Below, in pieces: positions 9,726 through 18,549 of a stretch of 64,000 nt of DNA. The notes beneath the pieces were generated by a model. It did no database searches. It was not told the DNA's origin and saw nothing but the letters and a program-made list of their open reading frames with translations. Each line of letters starts with the position of its first letter. Within the stretch, counting starts at the first letter, position 1. The DNA comes from Sphingorhabdus sp. Its GTDB lineage: Bacteria > Pseudomonadota > Alphaproteobacteria > Sphingomonadales > Sphingomonadaceae. The stretch spans positions 620,001 to 684,000 of the forward strand of contig JANQNO010000005.1 of the NCBI GenBank assembly GCA_028279555.1, in the 5' to 3' direction. A program made the translations under genes and the position numbers.

Positions 9726-10130
9726 ATGATTGGTATGGTCTTGGTCACGCATGGAAGGCTGGCAGAGGAATTTGTGACTGCGATGGAACATGTTGTTGGA
9801 CCGCAAAAGCAGATTGCCGCCATCTGCATCGGCCCGCATGACGATATGCAGCTGAGGCGTGAAGAGATCACGGCGGCCGTCGCCGATGTCGATTCCGGCA
9901 AGGGTGCGATCATTCTGACCGATCTGTTTGGCGGCACACCCAGCAATTTGGCCATCTCGCTGCTCGATAGCGGCAAGACCGAAGTTATCGCCGGCGTTAA
10001 TCTTCCGATGTTGATCAGACTCGAAAGCGCGCGGCGTTCAATGCCGCTCTTGAAAGCAGTCGAGACTGCACGCGAAGCTGGGCGAAAATATATCAATATC
10101 GCCTCGGAAGTGCTGGAGGCGTCGAAATGA
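9726..10130 (+). CDS. PTS EIIA component, mannose family
   Basis: A 134-residue cytoplasmic EIIA(man) domain protein. The phosphorylatable histidine is His9 in MVLVTHGRLAEEF, and IILTDLFGGTPSNLAI is the family's conserved core. Only the IIA domain is present; no IIB, IIC or IID sugar-transport part is encoded nearby. In Alphaproteobacteria this protein accepts phosphate from HPr and acts as a regulatory end point rather than in sugar uptake. Its stop overlaps the HPr start (ATGA). Confidence 0.93.
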   Translation: MIGMVLVTHGRLAEEFVTAMEHVVGPQKQIAAICIGPHDDMQLRREEITAAVADVDSGKGAIILTDLFGGTPSNLAISLLDSGKTEVIAGVNLPMLIRLESARRSMPLLKAVETAREAGRKYINIASEVLEASK

Positions 10131-10405
10131 CCCATGTCAGCAGGAATGTGACCATCGTCAATGACCGCGGCCTCCATGCGCGGGCAAGCGCCAAATTCGT
10201 GACCCTGGTCAGCCGGCTGCCCGATAGCGTCAATGTCGAGGTCGAAAAGGACGGCCAGTCGGCAACCGGAGCGTCGATCATGGGGCTAATGATGCTTGGC
10301 GCGGCAAAAGGCCAGGAGATCACCATCCATGTTGATGGGCCCGATTGCGAAAAGATAGCCGAAAAGCTGGTTGGACTGGTTGTCGATGGCTTCGGCGAGG
10401 ACTGA
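10127..10405 (+). CDS. ptsH: Phosphocarrier protein HPr
   Basis: HPr relays phosphate from enzyme I to EIIA. This 92-residue version has active-site His17 in GLHARASAKFV and the regulatory serine around residue 50 in TGASIMGLMML, the target of the HprK encoded upstream. It overlaps the EIIA gene by four bases, so the two are translationally coupled. Enzyme I (ptsP/ptsI) is not in this window. Confidence 0.95.
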   Translation: MTHVSRNVTIVNDRGLHARASAKFVTLVSRLPDSVNVEVEKDGQSATGASIMGLMMLGAAKGQEITIHVDGPDCEKIAEKLVGLVVDGFGED

Positions 10406-10415
10406 AGCAGGCTCC

Positions 10416-11219
10416 ATGCGCCGCGCCATAACCGGCTTTTCCAATCCGCTGATCAAACAGGTTCGGGCCCTGCGCGAAAAAAAGTTCCGCAAACGCGAAG
10501 GCCGCTTTCTGGCCGAGGGACTGCGGATCATGGCCGAAGCGCGCGAGGCGGGTCACATTCCGGAATTGCTGTTTTTAGCCGTGGGGCAGGAACCGCATCC
10601 GCTTACCACCGCGCTGGAGCAGGATGTTATCAAATCGGACGGTGAGGTTATTGAAACCAGCAGCGAGATTCTTGCCAAACTGTCCGGCAAGAGCAATCCG
10701 CAGACTCTGGTTGGCGTCTATTCGGATATATCGCTGGGACTTGAGAGCTTGAAGCGTGACGCCGCGCCCATCTGGCTGGTGGCGCAGGCGATGCGCGATC
10801 CCGGAAATCTCGGCACGATGCTGCGCACCGGCGACGCGGTCGGCGCGGGCGGTTTGATTCTGGTCGATGACAGCACCGATCCCTTCAGCGTAGAGGCCGT
10901 GCGCGCGAGCATGGGGGCGGTTTTTACGCAATCCATCGTGCAATGCCGCTGGGAGGAATTTTCAGCCTGGCTCAGAAGCGGTGAAGGGCAACTGGTTGGA
11001 ACCAGCCTGCAAACAGAGACCGACTATCAGGCAGCGGCATATCACGCTCCCTGCTTCATATTGACCGGCAACGAAGCGCAGGGATTGCCCGAAAGCTATG
11101 AATCCGAATGCGACCTGCTCGTCAAAATGCCGATGTATGGCAAGGCCGACAGTTTGAATGCAGCAATAGCAACCGCCGTGATGGCCTATGAGGTTCGAAA
11201 CCAGATGCGGCGCGGCTAG
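10416..11219 (+). CDS. TrmH/SpoU family RNA 2'-O-methyltransferase
   Basis: The 267-residue protein has an N-terminal substrate-binding domain (KVRxKKFRKREGRFLAEGLR-like start) and a C-terminal SPOUT fold. Its three motifs are visible: DPGNLGTMLRTGDAVGAGG, FILTGNEAQGLPE and VKMPMYGKADSLNAAIA. Such enzymes transfer a methyl group from SAM to a ribose 2'-OH in tRNA or 23S rRNA; which nucleotide cannot be told from sequence alone. ATG 10416 (MRRAITGFSNPLIK) is preferred; in-frame ATGs at 10371 and 10386 would overlap ptsH. It may be the last gene of the chvI operon. Confidence 0.88.
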   Translation: MRRAITGFSNPLIKQVRALREKKFRKREGRFLAEGLRIMAEAREAGHIPELLFLAVGQEPHPLTTALEQDVIKSDGEVIETSSEILAKLSGKSNPQTLVGVYSDISLGLESLKRDAAPIWLVAQAMRDPGNLGTMLRTGDAVGAGGLILVDDSTDPFSVEAVRASMGAVFTQSIVQCRWEEFSAWLRSGEGQLVGTSLQTETDYQAAAYHAPCFILTGNEAQGLPESYESECDLLVKMPMYGKADSLNAAIATAVMAYEVRNQMRRG

Positions 11220-12572
11220 CTATTCCGCCGCTTCACGGTTCCCCTCTGAGTCATCCTCTATGAGCTCCTGTTCTGCCTGGCTGCCATAGCGGGGAAGCGC
11301 CTCGACGGGCGGCACATCGTCAAGCTCGCGCTTTCCGGTTTCGATGTTCAATTCGGCAAATTTGCGGCCCGTGCTCATGACATTACGTTCGAAACTGCCG
11401 ACAAACTTATTGTAGTTGTTGACTGCGCTGTTGAGTCCCGATCCGACCGTCTTCAGATGCTGCGCCGCAACCGCGATCCGGTCATACATCTCCTTGCCTA
11501 GCGCGCCGATCTGCTTGGCCTCGCGCGCCAGACCTTCCTGCCGCCAGACCCCGGCCACGGTGCGGGCAATCGCCACCAGATTAGTCGGCGTGGCGAGCAG
11601 AACCTTTTTCTCAAAGGCGAAATCCCAAAGGTCGGACTGGTGCTCGAGCGCGGCGGCGAGGAAATGTTCGCCGGGAACGAACATGATCACATAATCCGGC
11701 GCGTCATCGAACTGGTCCCAATAGGCCTTGCGCGAAAGCCCGTCGATATGCGTTTTCATGGACTGGCAATGCAGCGCCATCGCGGCATCGCGCGCCGTTT
11801 CTTCCTCTGCCTCGAATGCATCCTGATAAGCATTGAGTGACACCTTGGCGTCAATCACGAGGCTTCGGCCGCCCGGCACGCGCAGCACGGCATCGGGGCG
11901 GAGCCGGCCATCTTCGGTATCAATGCTTTCCTCGGTGACAAAATCGACATGCTCTGAAAGCCCGCAGCTCTCGAGCACATTTTTCAGTTGCTGTTCGCCC
12001 CAGCGGCCCCGCGCCTTGGGCGCATTGCGCAGCGAATTGACGAGTTTCGCTGCCTCGCTCTGGACGCGTTCCTGTCCCGCGCGCATCTGATCGATCAGGC
12101 CAGTAAGGTTGCCATAGGCCTCGCTGCGCTCCTTCTCGATCTTGCCGACCTGTTCCTCATAGGCTTTGAGGCGTTCCCCGACCGGCAGCAGCAGCTGTTT
12201 GAGCTTTTCCTCGTTTTTTTCGCCCGCCTGGTCGAAGCGTTCATTGGCGCGTTCCAAAAATTTCGCCTGCGCTTCGCCAAGCAGCTTTTGGCCGATCTCG
12301 CCAAACTGCGCCGCCAGCGTCTCCTTGGCTTCCGCCAGCGCTTGTCTTTGCTGCTCAAATCCACGCTCGCGCTCTTCGAGCGAGGTTTCGAGCCGGGCAA
12401 GCCTGTCTTTCGCATCGTCGCGCTCTTTCGAGACCTCGTCGAGCATCGCGCGCAGCTGCGTCGTCGTTTCCGCTCCGGCTTCGCCCTTCTTGACGCCCAT
12501 AAACCAGCCAAGTGCCAAGCCAAGCAGCATGGCAGCGATTATTCCAACGGCAATGATCAAAGGATCCAACAC
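11220..12572 (-). CDS. rmuC: DNA recombination protein RmuC
   Basis: The 450-residue protein has an N-terminal membrane anchor (about 5-28), a long coiled coil (about 40-185, rich in Glu, Lys and Arg) and the RmuC nuclease-like core (about 185-390) with GRWGEQQLKNVLE, VIDAKVSLNAYQDAF and VIMFVPGEHFLAAAL. RmuC limits recombination between short inverted repeats in E. coli and is related to PD-(D/E)XK nucleases; the DAKVS segment fits that core. It converges tail to tail with the RNA methyltransferase, with no bases between the stops. Confidence 0.92.
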   Translation of the reverse strand: MLDPLIIAVGIIAAMLLGLALGWFMGVKKGEAGAETTTQLRAMLDEVSKERDDAKDRLARLETSLEERERGFEQQRQALAEAKETLAAQFGEIGQKLLGEAQAKFLERANERFDQAGEKNEEKLKQLLLPVGERLKAYEEQVGKIEKERSEAYGNLTGLIDQMRAGQERVQSEAAKLVNSLRNAPKARGRWGEQQLKNVLESCGLSEHVDFVTEESIDTEDGRLRPDAVLRVPGGRSLVIDAKVSLNAYQDAFEAEEETARDAAMALHCQSMKTHIDGLSRKAYWDQFDDAPDYVIMFVPGEHFLAAALEHQSDLWDFAFEKKVLLATPTNLVAIARTVAGVWRQEGLAREAKQIGALGKEMYDRIAVAAQHLKTVGSGLNSAVNNYNKFVGSFERNVMSTGRKFAELNIETGKRELDDVPPVEALPRYGSQAEQELIEDDSEGNREAAE

Positions 12573-12638
12573 GGCCTCTTTAGCTCAGAACGAAATGCGA
12601 ACATAGCGCCGCACCTGATTGCGTCAAGTTGCTTCCGG

Positions 12639-13394
12639 TCAACTGGCTTTACGCTGCCGCTGCTTGATGCGTGCATAGCTGAAGACGCTAAAGGGCAGCA
12701 AAAGTGTGTAGCCCACGGTCAGCACGATGAGCGCGGCCCAGGGCTCCGCTATCAATCCGGTAATGAACAGGCCGACAATCGCGAGCGCAGGAAAGCGGTA
12801 AGCCGGGCGGATTTTAAACGACGCCCAGCTGAATGTGGCGACATTGGAAACCATGAGCAACGCGACAACCAGAAGCCATGGGCCCACCCAGATATAGTTG
12901 CGCGCGATGTCCATATCGAACTCGACCCATAAGAGCAGAGGTAATAGCGCCATCCCTGCCCCGGCAGGTGCGGGCACACCTGTATTGAAACCGGCGGATT
13001 TGTGCGGCTGCTCTTCGGTATCGATACGGGCATTGAAGCGCGCCAGCCTCAGCGCCTGGCACAGCACAAAAAACAGGGCAATCGTCCAGCCAAAACGCGG
13101 CATATATTGAAGCGTCCAGACGAAGCTGATGAGCGCTGGCGTTACCCCGAAAGAAATGACATCAGCGAGCGAATCCAGCTCCGCGCCAAAGCGGCTCTGC
13201 CCCTTCACCATGCGCGCGATACGACCGTCCAACCCGTCCAGAAAGGCCGCAATGGCGACCGCCGCCAGTGCCGATTCCCATCTTTCCTGAAGCGCAAACC
13301 AGAAACCGGAAAGCCCCATGCAAAGCGCCATTGCCGTTACCGTGTTGGGCGCAAGCGCACGCAGCGACAGGCCTGGAGGTTTGCTATCGGTCAA
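12639..13394 (-). CDS. pssA: CDP-diacylglycerol--serine O-phosphatidyltransferase
   Basis: PssA makes phosphatidylserine from CDP-diacylglycerol and serine at the inner membrane. The 251-residue protein has several hydrophobic helices and the CDP-alcohol phosphotransferase signature DG-x2-AR-x8-G-x3-D-x3-D, read here in two parts as DGRIARMVKGQSRFG and AELDSLAD. It lies 15 bases downstream of psd on the same strand, so the two consecutive steps to phosphatidylethanolamine form one operon. Confidence 0.95.
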   Translation of the reverse strand: MTDSKPPGLSLRALAPNTVTAMALCMGLSGFWFALQERWESALAAVAIAAFLDGLDGRIARMVKGQSRFGAELDSLADVISFGVTPALISFVWTLQYMPRFGWTIALFFVLCQALRLARFNARIDTEEQPHKSAGFNTGVPAPAGAGMALLPLLLWVEFDMDIARNYIWVGPWLLVVALLMVSNVATFSWASFKIRPAYRFPALAIVGLFITGLIAEPWAALIVLTVGYTLLLPFSVFSYARIKQRQRKAS

Positions 13395-13409
13395 GTCATT
13401 AGGGTCCGG

Positions 13410-14144
13410 TCAGGCATTGATGGCGATGAGGTCATTATCTACCCCCAATTCGGCGATGATCGTTTCGCCGGCAACACAGCGCTGCCCCTTGATGATACGC
13501 GACGATGTTCCGACAGGCAAATATACATCGACGCGACTGCCGAAGCGGATCAGCCCGACCCGCTGCCCCGGCCCCACCATATCGCCCTCTTTCACGAAAG
13601 ACAGGATACGCCGAGCGACCAGACCGGCAATCTGCGTGAAACCGATGCGGACGCCATCGCTGCGTTCGACAAGGAAATGCTGCCGCTCATTTTCCTCGCT
13701 GGCCTTGTCGAGATCGGCATTGAGGAACTTCCCGGCGATGTAAACCACCCGCTTGATCGTTCCGGCAATCGGCGTCCGGTTAATATGCACATCGAACACG
13801 CTCATGAATATCGACACTCGGGTAAGCGGCTCCTCTCCGAGCCCTTCGGCTCCGCCCAGCTCGGGCGGTGGCGGCACTTTCTCGATCAACGTGACCAGCC
13901 CGTCGGCGGGTGCGACGACGAAATTCTCGCCGGTCGGCGTCGTGCGCGCAGGATCTCGGAAAAAGGCCAGGGTCCAGGCGGTTACGCCGGCCATGGGCCA
14001 AGCCAGCGTTTCCCAAGCCATAAAGGCGAAAACAGCTGTTAGCGCTCCGGCAATCAATCCAAACTTGCGGCCCTCGGGATGCACCGGCGGAAACGACCAT
14101 TTGGTCACGCCACCGCCGCGATTTGTTAGTTCCTGTTTACTCAT
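13410..14144 (-). CDS. psd: Phosphatidylserine decarboxylase
   Basis: Psd decarboxylates phosphatidylserine to phosphatidylethanolamine. The 244-residue short-form proenzyme has two N-terminal membrane segments (about 25-60), [14 protein letters not shown] with its conserved His, and the self-cleavage site Gly-Ser in [14 protein letters not shown], where the Ser becomes the pyruvoyl cofactor. It is the first gene of the psd-pssA operon and diverges from icd across a 172-base intergenic region. Confidence 0.95.
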   Translation of the reverse strand: MSKQELTNRGGGVTKWSFPPVHPEGRKFGLIAGALTAVFAFMAWETLAWPMAGVTAWTLAFFRDPARTTPTGENFVVAPADGLVTLIEKVPPPPELGGAEGLGEEPLTRVSIFMSVFDVHINRTPIAGTIKRVVYIAGKFLNADLDKASEENERQHFLVERSDGVRIGFTQIAGLVARRILSFVKEGDMVGPGQRVGLIRFGSRVDVYLPVGTSSRIIKGQRCVAGETIIAELGVDNDLIAINA

Positions 14145-14316
14145 GGCGGCCTAACTAAGACTGGTCGCAGCACGTTACAACCGCTGGCTCCAGCAAAAAC
14201 CGTGGACAATTTCAGCCGAACGCGGCGCATGCAGTTGAACAAACGCCAAATATTGCTATGCCGCGCTCACACGCAACCGACCTCAATTTTCTCCCGGACA
14301 GGAAAGCAATAGGAAC

Positions 14317-15537
14317 ATGGCCAAAATCAAGGTGAAAAACCCCGTCGTCGAACTCGATGGCGACGAAATGACGCGGATTATCTGGGAGTGGATTCGCGAA
14401 AGGCTGATTCTCCCTTACCTTGATATCGATCTTAAATATTACGACCTGTCGATCCAGAAGCGCGACGAGACCGACGATAAAATCACAGTCGATAGCGCCA
14501 ATGCCATCCGGGAGCATGGCGTTGGCGTCAAATGCGCCACGATCACCCCGGACGAGGCTCGCGTTGAGGAATTCGACCTCAAAAAAATGTGGAAGTCCCC
14601 CAATGGTACGATCCGGAATATCCTGGGCGGCGTGGTTTTCCGTGAGCCGATTGTCATCGACAATGTGCCGAGGCTGGTGCCTGGCTGGACTGACCCGATC
14701 GTGGTGGGCCGTCATGCCTTTGGCGACCAGTATCGCGCCACCGATACGCTGATCCCCGGCCCAGGCACGCTGCGGCTGGTCTTCGATGGGGAGGATGGTG
14801 AGAATATCGATCTGGAAGTTTTCAAATTCCCGTCGCCTGGCGTCGCCATGGCGATGTATAATCTCGACGAAAGCATTCGCGACTTTGCCCGCGCCTCGAT
14901 GAATTACGGGCTGAATCGCGGCTGGCCGGTTTACCTCTCCACCAAGAATACCATCATGAAAAAATACGATGGCCGTTTCAAAGATCTGTTCCAGGAAATA
15001 TTCGACAGTGAATTCAAAGAGAAATTCGATAAGCTTGGTATTGAATATCAGCACCGTCTAATCGACGATATGGTGGCAAGCGCACTGAAATGGTCGGGCA
15101 AGTTTGTCTGGGCCTGCAAGAATTACGATGGCGATGTCCAGTCGGACACAGTGGCACAGGGCTTTGGCTCGCTGGGCCTCATGACATCGGTGCTGATGAC
15201 GCCCGATGGCAAAACGGTAGAAAGCGAGGCCGCGCACGGCACGGTCACCCGCCACTACCGACAGCATCAGCAGGGCAAGGCCACATCGACCAACCCGATA
15301 GCATCAATTTTCGCCTGGACCGGCGGGCTCAAATATCGCGGCAAGTTCGACGACACGCCCGATGTCACCCGTTTTGCCGAAACGCTCGAACAAGTCTGCA
15401 TCGAAACGGTTGAAAACGGTCAGATGACGAAGGATCTCGCAATTCTGATCGGTTCCCAACAGAATTGGCAGACAACCGAACAATTCTTCGAATCGATCGT
15501 CCAGAATCTGGAAACCAAAATGGGTAGCTGGCAGTAG
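14317..15537 (+). CDS. icd: NADP-dependent isocitrate dehydrogenase
   Basis: Oxidatively decarboxylates isocitrate to 2-oxoglutarate in the TCA cycle. At 406 residues it is the eukaryote-like homodimeric class that Alphaproteobacteria use, not the E. coli type. Motifs include [13 protein letters not shown] near the start, the substrate-binding [31 protein letters not shown] with metal-binding aspartates, and the NADP-binding [18 protein letters not shown] precedes the ATG. The stop lies three bases from the convergent flavoprotein gene. Confidence 0.97.
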   Translation: MAKIKVKNPVVELDGDEMTRIIWEWIRERLILPYLDIDLKYYDLSIQKRDETDDKITVDSANAIREHGVGVKCATITPDEARVEEFDLKKMWKSPNGTIRNILGGVVFREPIVIDNVPRLVPGWTDPIVVGRHAFGDQYRATDTLIPGPGTLRLVFDGEDGENIDLEVFKFPSPGVAMAMYNLDESIRDFARASMNYGLNRGWPVYLSTKNTIMKKYDGRFKDLFQEIFDSEFKEKFDKLGIEYQHRLIDDMVASALKWSGKFVWACKNYDGDVQSDTVAQGFGSLGLMTSVLMTPDGKTVESEAAHGTVTRHYRQHQQGKATSTNPIASIFAWTGGLKYRGKFDDTPDVTRFAETLEQVCIETVENGQMTKDLAILIGSQQNWQTTEQFFESIVQNLETKMGSWQ

Positions 15538-15540
15538 CTG

Positions 15541-16749
15541 TCAGTCAAAAGCGTTCGGGCTATCGATACTCGGACGGTCGAAGCCCAACCCGATGACGCG
15601 TCCTGGAATGCGCCTCAAAATTCCAAATCGATTGAGTATGCGCAGCGGCAGGAAGGGGCGCTTGATCGGTTTGCTCCTGTTCAGCAATGGCTCGATCACT
15701 TGGTCTTGCGCTATCTTTTGAACCCTTTGCATGCGCGTGACAGAGCGCCATCGTGCCGATTGAACCTGTTCGAGCAAGGGATCCGGATTTTCGCCTGCAA
15801 CCATCGGGCCAGCAAGGATGTTGGCCGCGACCACCGCGTCCTGCACGGCAACATTGATCCCCACCCCTCCGATCGGGCTCATGGCGTGCGCGGCATCGCC
15901 GATGGCGAGAAGGCCGGGCCGATGCCAGCATGTCAGCCTGTCCAAGGCGACCTCCAGCATCTTCACCTGATCCCAGTCGCCGATCTGATCGAAAGCATCC
16001 GCGAGATCCGGCATCAGGATGCGCAAATCGTCCCGAAATTGCGGCAGGCCGCGCTCCCGGACGGCTTTCGCTTCTCCTTTGCGAAAGACATAAGCACATT
16101 GAAAATAGCTGCCGCGATCGATCAGGATCATGAATTGTCCGGCGCGCGCCGTCCCGAAAATATCACCGCCATAATCCGCTGGCTTGTCGATCCGAAACCA
16201 GAAAACATCCATCGGCGCGCCAAGCTGTTCGAGAGGGAGCTTGGCCTCATCGCGCAGGATCGAGCGGCGACCGTCTGCAGCAATTACAAGCCCCGCCTTC
16301 AATTCTTCGCCCGAGCGGGTCTTTACTCCGCAGACGCGGCCCGATGGATGGGTGATCGCCGCAACCGCCTCGGTCTCCATCCTTAGCTTGAAACCGCCAA
16401 ATTCGCCCGCCTTGCGTGCGATGAAATCGAGCAGATCCCACTGCGGCATCATGGCGATATAGGGCGCGGCAACGGGCAAGTAGCGCATGTCGGCGACGCG
16501 CATTTTCTGGCCTGCTATATGCAGCGCGAACTGATCGATACGGCTATGCGGCAGCAGTAGCAGTTCATCGAGCATACCAAGCTGGTGAAACAGCTCCATC
16601 GTCGATGGATGCACCGTATCACCGCGAAAATCGCGCAGAAAATCGACATGTTTTTCAACTACGGTTACGCTCAGCCCGGCACAGGCAAACAACAGCCCCG
16701 CCATCATGCCCGCGGGGCCGCCGCCGACAATCAATATGTCATCTTTCAT
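15541..16749 (-). CDS. FAD-dependent monooxygenase
   Basis: The 402-residue flavoprotein has the Rossmann dinucleotide motif GGGPAGMMAGLLFA at 9-22, an internal DG-type motif (VIAADGRRSILRDEA) and the FAD ribityl motif GDAAHAMSPIGGVGIN. This places it in the class A aromatic hydroxylase/UbiH-like superfamily. The substrate is unknown; no pathway genes are adjacent. It is transcribed away from the CPA2 antiporter gene across 38 bases. Confidence 0.88.
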   Translation of the reverse strand: MKDDILIVGGGPAGMMAGLLFACAGLSVTVVEKHVDFLRDFRGDTVHPSTMELFHQLGMLDELLLLPHSRIDQFALHIAGQKMRVADMRYLPVAAPYIAMMPQWDLLDFIARKAGEFGGFKLRMETEAVAAITHPSGRVCGVKTRSGEELKAGLVIAADGRRSILRDEAKLPLEQLGAPMDVFWFRIDKPADYGGDIFGTARAGQFMILIDRGSYFQCAYVFRKGEAKAVRERGLPQFRDDLRILMPDLADAFDQIGDWDQVKMLEVALDRLTCWHRPGLLAIGDAAHAMSPIGGVGINVAVQDAVVAANILAGPMVAGENPDPLLEQVQSARWRSVTRMQRVQKIAQDQVIEPLLNRSKPIKRPFLPLRILNRFGILRRIPGRVIGLGFDRPSIDSPNAFD

Positions 16750-16787
16750 GACATGACTTTAGCATGCGCCTAAGTTAGAGACCATAT

Positions 16788-18548
16788 ATGGCCGCCGAAC
16801 TGCAAACCGAGGGTATCAGCAACGCGCTCGTCATTCTGGGCGCGGCTGGGATCGTCATTCCGGCCTTCGCGCGCTTTCGCATTACGCCCATCATAGGCTT
16901 CATTCTTGTGGGCATTCTGGTCGGCCCGATGGGTTTGGGCGTTCTCGCCGAGCGTTATGAGTGGCTGGAATGGGTTACGATCGACGATACCGAAGATATC
17001 CGGCAGATTGGTGAATATGGCATTATCCTGCTGCTCTTTTCGATCGGGCTGGAACTGTCCTTCAAGCGGCTGTGGTCGATGCGCAAGCTCGTCTTCGGCG
17101 TCGGTGCCGCCGAGCTTCTGGGCAGCGGGATTATCATTGGCCTTGCGCTCAACCTGTTCGGCTACACACCAGCGGCGGCCTTCGGAATCGGGATTGCCCT
17201 AGCGCTTTCCTCGACTGCGCTCGTGCTGCCGATTGCGGGCACCAAGTCGGCCGTCGGACAATCGGCCCTCGCCATGCTGCTGTTCGAGGATGTGGCCATC
17301 GTACCCATCATCTTCGTGCTGGGCGCACTCGCTCCCTACGCAGCAACCGAAGGAGTCGAGGGGATCTGGACGACCTTCTGGCAGGGCGCGCTGGTCATCG
17401 TCGCGATGCTTGTTCTGGGCCGCCTGCTGCTGCCGCGTATTTTCGGTCAGGCCGCGCGGACCAAAAGCCCGGAAATCTTTCTTGCCGCCTCCCTGCTGGT
17501 GGTTATCGTCTCCAGCCTGGCAACCGGCCTCGTCGGCCTTTCCCCCATCGTCGGCGCGCTGATTGCCGGTCTGCTGATCGCGGAAACCGATTATCACAAC
17601 GAGGTCGAAGTCATTACCGCTCCCTTCAAGGGGCTGGCACTCGGCGTATTCCTGATTTCCATCGGCATGCAGATCGACCTTAGCTTCGTGGCAGAGAATT
17701 GGGGCGCGCTGCTGGGTGCCGTAGGCGGCGTCATGATCGTGAAGGTGATTGTTACAGGCCTGCTGCTGAAACTGGCCGGGGCGCGCACCGGCACGGCGAC
17801 AGAGACTGGCGTGCTGATGGCCAGCCCTTCTGAGACGACGCTGATCGTGCTCGGTGCAGCCAGCGCAGCGCAGGTTATCAGCCCGCCGACAGCGGCTTTC
17901 TGGCAGGTAGCGACGGCCATCGGCCTTACAATTACGCCAATCCTGGCACGGCTCGGTCATGATCTGGCCCGCCGCATCGAAATGCGCGGTGCGGACGAGG
18001 AAGTGGCCGAACAAATGACGCGGCATGAAGAGCGCACGGTCATTATTGGATTTGGCCGCATAGGCCGGCTCGTCGCCGACATGCTAAAAAAGCACGACGT
18101 CCCTTATGTCGCCGTTGATTCGGATATAGATGTCGTCGCCTCCGGATTGCGCGACGGATACAGCGTCCTGTTCGGCGATATCTCGCGTACCGAAACGCTC
18201 GACAAGCTACAGCTGGGTTACGCGAAAGCGCTTATCCTCACGATGGATGAGCCGGTATTGTCGGAACGCGTCGTGCGCCGCGTGCGCGGATGGCTGCCCA
18301 ATCTCAAAATCGTGGTGCGCGCCCGCGATGCCGATCATGCGGCGAGCCTTTACCGGGTCGGCGCAAGCGATGCCGTCCCGGAAACGCTGGAAAGCTCGCT
18401 GCAGCTCGCTGAAGCGGTGCTGGTTGATGTCGGGGTTCCGATGGGCCCGGTGGTCGCGTCGATCCATGAAAAGCGCGACGAATATCGCAAAATCATTATG
18501 GAAGCAGGCGAGCTTAACGAAGCACCCAGGCTGAAAACAGCGGAATAG
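16788..18548 (+). CDS. CPA2-type cation:proton antiporter with RCK domain (KefB/C-like)
   Basis: The 586-residue membrane protein has about twelve hydrophobic helices in residues 1-395, including the conserved ALSSTALVLPI and EDVAIVPIIF segments of the Na/H exchanger fold. A cytosolic RCK/TrkA-N domain (about 408-525) follows with the nucleotide-binding VIIGFGRIGRLVADML. This is the architecture of glutathione-gated potassium efflux proteins KefB/KefC. Whether it moves K or Na cannot be told. No KefG/F ancillary gene is adjacent. It converges with alaS, two bases apart. Confidence 0.92.
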   Translation: MAAELQTEGISNALVILGAAGIVIPAFARFRITPIIGFILVGILVGPMGLGVLAERYEWLEWVTIDDTEDIRQIGEYGIILLLFSIGLELSFKRLWSMRKLVFGVGAAELLGSGIIIGLALNLFGYTPAAAFGIGIALALSSTALVLPIAGTKSAVGQSALAMLLFEDVAIVPIIFVLGALAPYAATEGVEGIWTTFWQGALVIVAMLVLGRLLLPRIFGQAARTKSPEIFLAASLLVVIVSSLATGLVGLSPIVGALIAGLLIAETDYHNEVEVITAPFKGLALGVFLISIGMQIDLSFVAENWGALLGAVGGVMIVKVIVTGLLLKLAGARTGTATETGVLMASPSETTLIVLGAASAAQVISPPTAAFWQVATAIGLTITPILARLGHDLARRIEMRGADEEVAEQMTRHEERTVIIGFGRIGRLVADMLKKHDVPYVAVDSDIDVVASGLRDGYSVLFGDISRTETLDKLQLGYAKALILTMDEPVLSERVVRRVRGWLPNLKIVVRARDADHAASLYRVGASDAVPETLESSLQLAEAVLVDVGVPMGPVVASIHEKRDEYRKIIMEAGELNEAPRLKTAE

Positions 18549-18549
18549 A

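Noticed and set aside
13002..14042. Forward open frame of 346 codons across pssA and psd
   Set aside because: Antisense to two well supported genes; composition rich in Arg and His as in shadow frames.
14145..14316. Riboswitch or attenuator between psd and icd
   Set aside because: No recognisable conserved core or terminator-antiterminator pair; the stretch looks like an ordinary divergent promoter region.
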